Below, in pieces: positions 6,441-11,077 of a stretch of DNA of 11,077 nucleotides. Location of the stretch: positions 1 through 11,077 of the forward strand of contig DVEE01000549.1 of NCBI GenBank assembly GCA_015295885.1, read 5' to 3'. The notes beneath the pieces are model-generated. The model saw only the letters and a program-made list of their open reading frames with translations. It ran no database searches and was not told the origin of the DNA. Position 1 is the first letter of the stretch, and each line of letters begins with the position of its first letter. This stretch comes from Leptolyngbyaceae cyanobacterium M65_K2018_010 (GTDB taxonomy: Bacteria > Cyanobacteriota > Cyanobacteriia > Phormidesmidales > Phormidesmidaceae). The translations under genes were made by a program, and so were the position numbers.

Positions 6441-6480
6441 TTGTACTTAAATACTTGTCACAATTTTCTCATAATGTACA
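6441..6480 (-). promoter_or_regulatory. AT-rich psbY upstream region, likely promoter
   Basis: A 40-base AT-rich island in a GC-rich window, just upstream of the psbY ribosome site. It holds possible -10 boxes on the minus strand (TACATT around 6479-6474, TATTTA around 6454-6449) and a near-palindrome GTACTTAAATAC at 6443-6454. No clear -35/-10 pair with 16-18 base spacing was found, so exact boxes are uncertain. Confidence 0.35.
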
Positions 6481-6485
6481 CCACT

Positions 6486-6493
6486 GCGATCGC
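6486..6493. repeat. HIP1 octamer
   Basis: GCGATCGC in the divergent gap between psbY and the GTPase gene; the only intergenic copy in the window. Confidence 0.7.
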
Positions 6494-6640
6494 GAACGGA
6501 ATAGGTTATCGGCCTGCTTCCCCCCTGCCGGGGTTGGGGCTCTCCACCAGTTTGGATTTCACCCAGATTAGGGGGGCTGGGCGGGTTTTCCAGACGGCCA
6601 GAAAGTCCGCTCCACCCTTTAGGATGAAAAGGCTTGGCGC

Positions 6641-6646
6641 TATATT
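6641..6646 (+). promoter_or_regulatory. Possible -10 element for the GTPase gene
   Basis: TATATT, 19 bases before the ATG at 6666. No convincing -35 lies upstream; the leader would be very short (about 12 bases) and has no Shine-Dalgarno. Weak prediction. Confidence 0.25.
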
Positions 6647-6665
6647 CCTCCCAACAAAATAGGCT

Positions 6666-7955
6666 ATGGGCAAAGCTCACCCCCTTGAATCCGACGATGC
6701 TCAGTCCCCAAACCCGGTAAAGCCCTGGTGGTCTAACCTGGGGCAATCCCTAGCGGCGAAGGTCAATGGGTTCCGCCTCCACCGTCGCGTCAACCGCTGG
6801 TTTGCGGTAGATCCAGATCGCCTAGCCGAAATCCTGCAAACGGTGCGGGACCAGTTACCCACTACCGAAGCCTTGCTCATTGGCAAACCCCAGGCCGGCA
6901 AGAGTTCGATTATCCGGGGCCTAACCGGCGTTTCAGCGGCCATTGTAGGCCAGGGGTTCAGGCCCCACACCCAATATACCCAGCGCTATGCCTACCCCTC
7001 TGAGGATCTGCCCCTATTGATTTTTACCGATACCGTAGGCCTGGGCGATCTGGCCCAGAATACCGAGGCCATTCTCGGGGATCTGGAGCAGGATTTGCAG
7101 GGGAGCCGCCGCCAGGCCCGCATCCTAATCCTCACCGTTAAAATCACGGACTTCGCCACCGACAGCCTCAGGCAGATCGCCTTGGGCCTGCGCCAGCAAT
7201 TCCCCAGCGTTCCCTGTCTGCTGGCCGTAACGTCAGCCCACGAGGTTTATCCGGCCGACCTGGACAATCATCCCCCCTACCCCCCGACCCTGGCCGCGGT
7301 TACCCGGCCGCTGGCCGCGATTGCTGCCAACTTCCAGGGGTTAGTCGATCGCACCGTTCTGATCGACTTTACCCTCGAAGAAGACGGCTTCAGCCCAGTT
7401 TTTTATGGTCTGGAGGCCCTGCGCGATGCCCTGGCGGATCTCCTCCCCGAAGCGGAAGCCCAGGCCCTTTACCAACTGCTAGATGAGCAAAAGGAGGCCG
7501 CTGAGCAGCTCGGCAACCTCTACCGAGATGTGGGGCGACACTACATTTCAGCCTTTGCGGTGATCGCCGCCACCCTGGCGGCGGTGCCCTTGCCCTTTGC
7601 CACCATGCCGGTGCTAACGGCGCTACAGGTTTCCATGGTGGGGGTTTTGGGCCAGCTCTACGGCCAAACCCTCAGTCCTGCCCAGGCGGGGGGGGTGGCT
7701 AGCGCCATTGCCGGAGGCTTTTTTGCCCAGGCGATTGGGCGAGAGTTGGTGAAATTTATCCCTGGCTTGGGCAGCGTGATTGCCGCCTCCTGGGCGGCGG
7801 CCTACACCTGGGCCCTGGGGGAAGGAGCCTGTGTCTACTTTGGCGACCTGATGGGGGGCAAAAAGCCCGATCCAAAGAAAATCCAGCGGGCTATGCAGCA
7901 GGCCTTTGCCTCGGCCCAGGCTCGGTTTAAGGATCAGCCGCCGAATTCGCCCTAA
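6666..7955 (+). CDS. Membrane-associated GTPase with DUF697 domain
   Basis: A 429-residue TRAFAC-class GTPase (Era/YcjX-like core) with a hydrophobic C-terminal DUF697-type region. G1/P-loop GKPQAGKSS is at 73-81, G3 DTVGLGD at 122-128. The G4 position seems to read TSAHE (189-193) after the hydrophobic strand PCLLAV instead of (N/T)KxD, so guanine specificity may be altered. Residues about 290-395 contain hydrophobic, Gly/Ala-rich segments (ISAFAVIAATLAAVPLPFA, then VASAIAGGFFAQAIG and FIPGLGSVIAASWAAAYTWA), probably membrane-inserting helices. Function is unknown; related cyanobacterial proteins are annotated only as GTP-binding or DUF697 proteins. The stop TAA (7953-7955) overlaps the stop TAG (7952-7954) of the convergent DUF58 gene. 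Start chosen at 6666; no strong ribosome site. Confidence 0.85.
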   Translation: MGKAHPLESDDAQSPNPVKPWWSNLGQSLAAKVNGFRLHRRVNRWFAVDPDRLAEILQTVRDQLPTTEALLIGKPQAGKSSIIRGLTGVSAAIVGQGFRPHTQYTQRYAYPSEDLPLLIFTDTVGLGDLAQNTEAILGDLEQDLQGSRRQARILILTVKITDFATDSLRQIALGLRQQFPSVPCLLAVTSAHEVYPADLDNHPPYPPTLAAVTRPLAAIAANFQGLVDRTVLIDFTLEEDGFSPVFYGLEALRDALADLLPEAEAQALYQLLDEQKEAAEQLGNLYRDVGRHYISAFAVIAATLAAVPLPFATMPVLTALQVSMVGVLGQLYGQTLSPAQAGGVASAIAGGFFAQAIGRELVKFIPGLGSVIAASWAAAYTWALGEGACVYFGDLMGGKKPDPKKIQRAMQQAFASAQARFKDQPPNSP

Positions 7956-9274
7956 AGTCTACCCTGCTGCTTAATGCGCAGATAGCTTTCCACCAAGGAG
8001 TCCGCCATGTGATCGGCCGGGGCGTCGAGCACCAACACCCCCCGGCGTTTGAGATGGGCCAAGGCCGTTTGCCGCTGGCTCAATAAATCCAGAGCTACGG
8101 CCCGCTGGTAAGCCTGGTCAACCGCAAGGGCTGGGAGGTGGGCCTGACGGTCAAGGGCGGGGTCTCGCAGGGTAATGCAAAAGGGTAGGTGACGGGGGCG
8201 TAAACGGGTCAGAGCAGAGAGCAGTTCGCTGCTGGCGGTCTCGTCCACCACATCGGTGATGACCACCACCAGGGAACGGCGATGGTGCTGCTGGGCGGCA
8301 TAGGTAGCCGCCGCCAGGTAGTCCGATTCTTCTAACACGGGCTGGATGGGAGAGAGGCGTGCCAGCAGCCGCTGCCAGGAGGTGCGTCCCCCCTGGGGGG
8401 GAATCCAAGTATGCAGAGTGCGATCAAACACCCCTAGGCCGACCCGATCGCCCCTGGAGAGACCGGCCAAGGCCAGGGCCAGGGCCGCATTGATTCCCCA
8501 GTCCAACCGCAGCAGTTGCTGCACCTGGGCCGTCATCAGGCGACCGCGGTCCAACAAAATTAATAGCGTTTGCTCTTGCTCTGGTTCTAGCACCCGTACC
8601 AGGGGTCGGCCTAAGCGAGCCGTTGCCTTCCAGTCAATCAGGCGAGGGTCATCACCCAGGCCATATTCCCGCAGTTCCGCAAATTCGGTCCCAACCCCCA
8701 ACCGACGCTTTTGCTTGAGGGTACCGGTGGATTGCAGAGCCAGTTTGACCGATAGCTGGTTCAGCCCCACCAGATCTGGGTAAACGGTCACCGTCGTCGA
8801 TGCGGGCACCGTCCAGTCGGCCCAGGCCAGCCCCAGGGGCCCACGCTGCTGCACCTGCAAATCTCCCCAGGCATATTCGCCTCGGCGGAGGGGACGGACG
8901 GTATAGCTGAGTGGGGCTATCCGTTGCCCGGTTGAGGCCAGCGCTAGGGGCATGGGTGAGCCCTTAAACTCGGCGGGATAAAGGTCATAGAGGCGCAGGT
9001 AGACTGGGCCAGGGGCTAGGATCTGAAGCTCGACGGGGTGATCACGGCCCACGGAAAGCCGGTGCAGAGGGGCGCGCCGGACCGTGGCCCGACGGGACTG
9101 GACCTGCCAACTATCCCATAGCGCCCCGACCAGAACACCGCTATCCAACAGGACCAGAGCGATCAAGCCTACGGTCAGTCGACCGGGTCCCTCAAAAAAG
9201 CTGGCGACCAGGGTGGCCAAGGCGCCGCCCCCTAGCAACAGGCCGTAGGTGCGGGTCGTCGGGACCAGGCCCAT
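7952..9274 (-). CDS. DUF58 domain protein (MoxR-associated)
   Basis: A 440-residue protein with two N-terminal membrane helices (about 10-26 and 33-51) and a large cytosolic part. The DUF58 signature is clear: GVGTEFAELREYGLGDDPR (193-211) and IDWKATARLGRPLVR (213-227). The following vWA-like fold starts at LLILLDRG (237-244); the metal-site motif usually DxSxS reads DRGRL here, so metal binding may be lost. A second acidic strand is VVVITDVVDE (336-345). DUF58 proteins are typical partners of MoxR ATPases. The ATG at 9274-9272 overlaps the MoxR stop as TGATG, implying translational coupling. Last gene of the operon; its stop codon overlaps that of the facing GTPase gene. Confidence 0.92.
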   Translation of the reverse strand: MGLVPTTRTYGLLLGGGALATLVASFFEGPGRLTVGLIALVLLDSGVLVGALWDSWQVQSRRATVRRAPLHRLSVGRDHPVELQILAPGPVYLRLYDLYPAEFKGSPMPLALASTGQRIAPLSYTVRPLRRGEYAWGDLQVQQRGPLGLAWADWTVPASTTVTVYPDLVGLNQLSVKLALQSTGTLKQKRRLGVGTEFAELREYGLGDDPRLIDWKATARLGRPLVRVLEPEQEQTLLILLDRGRLMTAQVQQLLRLDWGINAALALALAGLSRGDRVGLGVFDRTLHTWIPPQGGRTSWQRLLARLSPIQPVLEESDYLAAATYAAQQHHRRSLVVVITDVVDETASSELLSALTRLRPRHLPFCITLRDPALDRQAHLPALAVDQAYQRAVALDLLSQRQTALAHLKRRGVLVLDAPADHMADSLVESYLRIKQQGRL

Positions 9275-10224
9275 CAGCGAGGTACCGCCACGCTATCAAG
9301 TAGGTTCTGGACGACGCGATCGCAGGTGAGTCCATCCAATTGGGCTTCCGCCCCAAGCACCAGACGATGGCGCAGTAGGGGCAGGGCCACGGCCTTAACG
9401 TTGTCGGGGGTAACGTAGTCCTGTCCCTGCAACCAGGCATGGACCTTACTGGCGGCCAACCATTGCACCATAGCCCGGGGCGAGGTACCGAGCTGTAGGT
9501 CAGGGTGCTGACGAGTTTTGTGGGCAAGGGCGAGAAGATAATCCAAAATAAGATCCTGAACGGTGACAGTTTTGGCCGCCTGACGGGCGGCCAGGATATG
9601 GCTCGCCGCGGCCATCGGCTTTAGCTGGCCCCGTTCTAAGCCTTTGGCCTCAAATCCGGCCTGGGCATTGAGCAGCATTTGTTTCTCCGCCGCCAGCTCC
9701 GGGTAGCCCACTTGCAACTTAAACAAAAATCGATCCAGCTGGGCCTCAGGCAGGGGATAGGTACCCTCAAATTCCAACGGATTCTGGGTAGCGACCACCC
9801 AGAACAAGTCAGGTAAGGGATGGCTGGTGCCATCCAGGGTAACCTGCTGTTCTTCCATGGCCTCCAGCAAAGCCGATTGGGTTTTAGGCGGAGTCCGGTT
9901 AATTTCATCCGCCAGCAGTACCTGGGTAAAAACCGGCCCCTTTTTGAGCATAAAGCTATGGCTGCTCAGGTCAAAAATATTGGTGCCCAAAATATCCGCA
10001 GGTAAAATGTCCGGGGTCAGTTGAATGCGGCAAAAGTCAGCTTGAATGAGCCGGGATAAAGCCCTAACCAGGAGAGTTTTGCCGGTACCGGGCACCCCTT
10101 CCAAAATCACATGGCCACCGGCCAACAGGGCCACTAACAGTTGCTGAACCACGGCTTCTTGGCCCACGACCACCCGGCAGAGGGTCTTGCCAATCCGGTT
10201 GATAGTCGCCTGTAGGTCATTCAT
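9274..10224 (-). CDS. MoxR-family AAA+ ATPase
   Basis: A 316-residue cytosolic ATPase of the MoxR/RavA group, thought to act as a chaperone or activator for vWA/DUF58 partners. Walker A GVPGTGKT (43-50), Walker B LLADEINR (103-110), sensor 1 ATQNP (145-149), LDRF with the putative arginine finger (163-166) and sensor 2 region GTSPRA (246-251) are all present; the family stretch EAMEEQQVTLDG is at 121-132. Length is standard. Its start overlaps the end of the upstream DUF4350-like gene by 8 bases, and its stop overlaps the DUF58 start by one base, so the three genes form one tight operon. A weak AGGAG at 10242-10238 lies 13 bases before the ATG. The symbol moxR is not given because the family has several paralogues. 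Confidence 0.95.
   Translation of the reverse strand: MNDLQATINRIGKTLCRVVVGQEAVVQQLLVALLAGGHVILEGVPGTGKTLLVRALSRLIQADFCRIQLTPDILPADILGTNIFDLSSHSFMLKKGPVFTQVLLADEINRTPPKTQSALLEAMEEQQVTLDGTSHPLPDLFWVVATQNPLEFEGTYPLPEAQLDRFLFKLQVGYPELAAEKQMLLNAQAGFEAKGLERGQLKPMAAASHILAARQAAKTVTVQDLILDYLLALAHKTRQHPDLQLGTSPRAMVQWLAASKVHAWLQGQDYVTPDNVKAVALPLLRHRLVLGAEAQLDGLTCDRVVQNLLDSVAVPR
9316..9323. repeat. HIP1 octamer
   Basis: GCGATCGC near the 3' end of the MoxR ATPase gene. Confidence 0.7.
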
Positions 10225-11077
10225 GGCCGTGGGGAGTCTCCTGGCTACCTAGTTGAAGGGATTGTAACTGCTGTAGCCAGGCCCGGAGTTGAGCATCTCC
10301 CTGGATCGCCGGCGGGGTGAGGATTGCCGCCAGGTCCTTAGCGGCCCCACCTGAATGCTGTTCCCAGGCTGTCTGCAAAACCTCTAGGGGCAAGTGAGCC
10401 TCTCCCAGCCCCAAGGACTTTTGCAGTTGCTGGCGAGTGGCCTGACTGAGGGTTTGGGTGACAAAATCATGGCTGCCAGCTCGGCGCAGTACCCCCGCCA
10501 GAGCCTGAATGTAGGCTTGACTATTGTCTACCACCACCGATGGCAGGCTAGTTCGTCGCCCCAGGCGTCGGTTCCAGGCCAGCAGGGCGAGCAGGGTAAC
10601 CACCAGGGCTTGGCTAGCCAAAATCAGCACAGGGGTACGGGCCAGATAGTGCAACCAGGTTGCGCCGCCTACCGCCGCGGTAATCACTGCCTCATCCCGA
10701 TAACCGTGGAGATACTCATCGACCCAAACCCGACCTCCCGGCTTAGCTACCAGCTGGGTCAACAGGGCAAAATTGCCGGCCTGGTCCTGGTAGGCATTGG
10801 CAGCCAGGTGGGGGGTAGCGGCTAGAACCAACTCCCCGGCCCCATAGGCATACTGCCAAACTACGGCACCGTACGGGTCCTGAAGGCCCCAAGGCTGGGT
10901 GGCGGCCCCTCCGTAACGACGCCGGGTGTCGATTTTGACTGGGCCCACTGGGCTAGTCAGGGTTTGGGAAAAGGGGGCAGCGGTCACGGGCACCTTGACC
11001 CCCAATACCACCAATCGATGGCCAGCCTCTAGCCACTGGGTCATGCCGGGCAGCAGGGAGGGTAAATTTTCCTCGGC
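10217..11077 (-). CDS. DUF4350-like membrane protein, partial at the window edge
   Basis: Open in frame from the right edge (11077) to the TGA at 10219-10217, giving 286 visible residues; the true start lies outside, and the ATG at 11044 is internal. The first part contains LPGMTQWLEAGHRLVVLG, then GAGELVLAATPHLAANAY, GNFALLTQLV and GGRVWVDEYLHGYRDEA, a pattern typical of the DUF4350 region found beside MoxR and DUF58 genes. A single hydrophobic helix (visible residues about 149-168, VLILASQALVVTLLALLAW) is followed by a basic RRLGRR and a cytosolic tail of about 115 residues rich in Leu and Gln. An N-terminal helix is expected in the missing part. First gene seen in the operon; overlaps the MoxR start by 8 bases. 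Role unknown, probably membrane partner of the ATPase/DUF58 pair. Confidence 0.8.
   Translation of the reverse strand, partial: AEENLPSLLPGMTQWLEAGHRLVVLGVKVPVTAAPFSQTLTSPVGPVKIDTRRRYGGAATQPWGLQDPYGAVVWQYAYGAGELVLAATPHLAANAYQDQAGNFALLTQLVAKPGGRVWVDEYLHGYRDEAVITAAVGGATWLHYLARTPVLILASQALVVTLLALLAWNRRLGRRTSLPSVVVDNSQAYIQALAGVLRRAGSHDFVTQTLSQATRQQLQKSLGLGEAHLPLEVLQTAWEQHSGGAAKDLAAILTPPAIQGDAQLRAWLQQLQSLQLGSQETPHGHE

Noticed and set aside
6441..6662. 73-residue open frame on the plus strand before the GTPase
   Set aside because: Starts in the AT-rich psbY promoter region with no ribosome site; looks like chance reading of GC-rich leader DNA.
8346..8783. 145-residue open frame on the plus strand
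   Set aside because: Lies wholly inside the well-supported DUF58 gene and is Arg/Ser/Pro-rich, typical of an antisense shadow.
10394..10825. 143-residue open frame on the plus strand
   Set aside because: Antisense to the DUF4350-like gene with Gln/Gly-rich shadow composition.
1..11077. CRISPR array, tRNA, rRNA, transposase or phage genes
   Set aside because: I looked for regularly spaced repeats, cloverleaf-like sequence and transposase motifs by eye and found none.

Overview
The window comes from a cyanobacterium. The clearest proof is a small psbY gene (photosystem II protein Y, 39 aa, positions 6298-6417, minus strand), found by reading the sequence because it falls below usual ORF length cut-offs. 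Four copies of the cyanobacterial HIP1 octamer (GCGATCGC), a D27-like (DUF4033) gene, and cyanobacterial-style secreted proteins fit this. The GC-rich composition and gene set suggest a filamentous, Leptolyngbya/Halomicronema-like lineage, but that placement is only a guess.

Layout. 1-763 (minus): two small exported proteins in tandem, a lipoprotein followed by a signal-peptide protein cut by the window edge. 1007-2458 (minus): a phenylalanyl-tRNA synthetase alpha subunit of the long archaeal/eukaryotic type, with no pheT beside it. 2571-3283 (minus): a D27-like carotenoid-isomerase-family gene split by a frameshift and apparently lacking a short internal segment. 3446-5230 (minus): a complete ABC exporter half-transporter. 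5339-5917 (plus): rdgB, the house-cleaning ITP/XTP pyrophosphatase, divergent from the ABC gene. 5918-6297: a gene-free stretch with a G-quadruplex-type G tract, two strong hairpins and a short tandem repeat. 6298-6417 (minus): psbY. 6666-7955 (plus): a membrane-associated GTPase of the DUF697 group. 7952-11077 (minus): a tightly overlapping operon reading DUF4350-like membrane protein, MoxR AAA+ ATPase, DUF58 protein, running to the 3' end of the GTPase gene so that the two stop codons overlap.

How the genes relate. The DUF4350-MoxR-DUF58 set is a known kind of bacterial gene neighbourhood. The ATPase probably acts as a chaperone or remodeller for its vWA-like DUF58 partner at the membrane; substrates are unknown. 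The other genes look like independent housekeeping or envelope functions. The most unusual items are the archaeal/eukaryotic-type PheS in a cyanobacterium and the disrupted D27-like gene just upstream of it. I saw no CRISPR array, tRNA, rRNA, transposase or prophage gene, and I cannot claim a wholly new defence or mobile system here.
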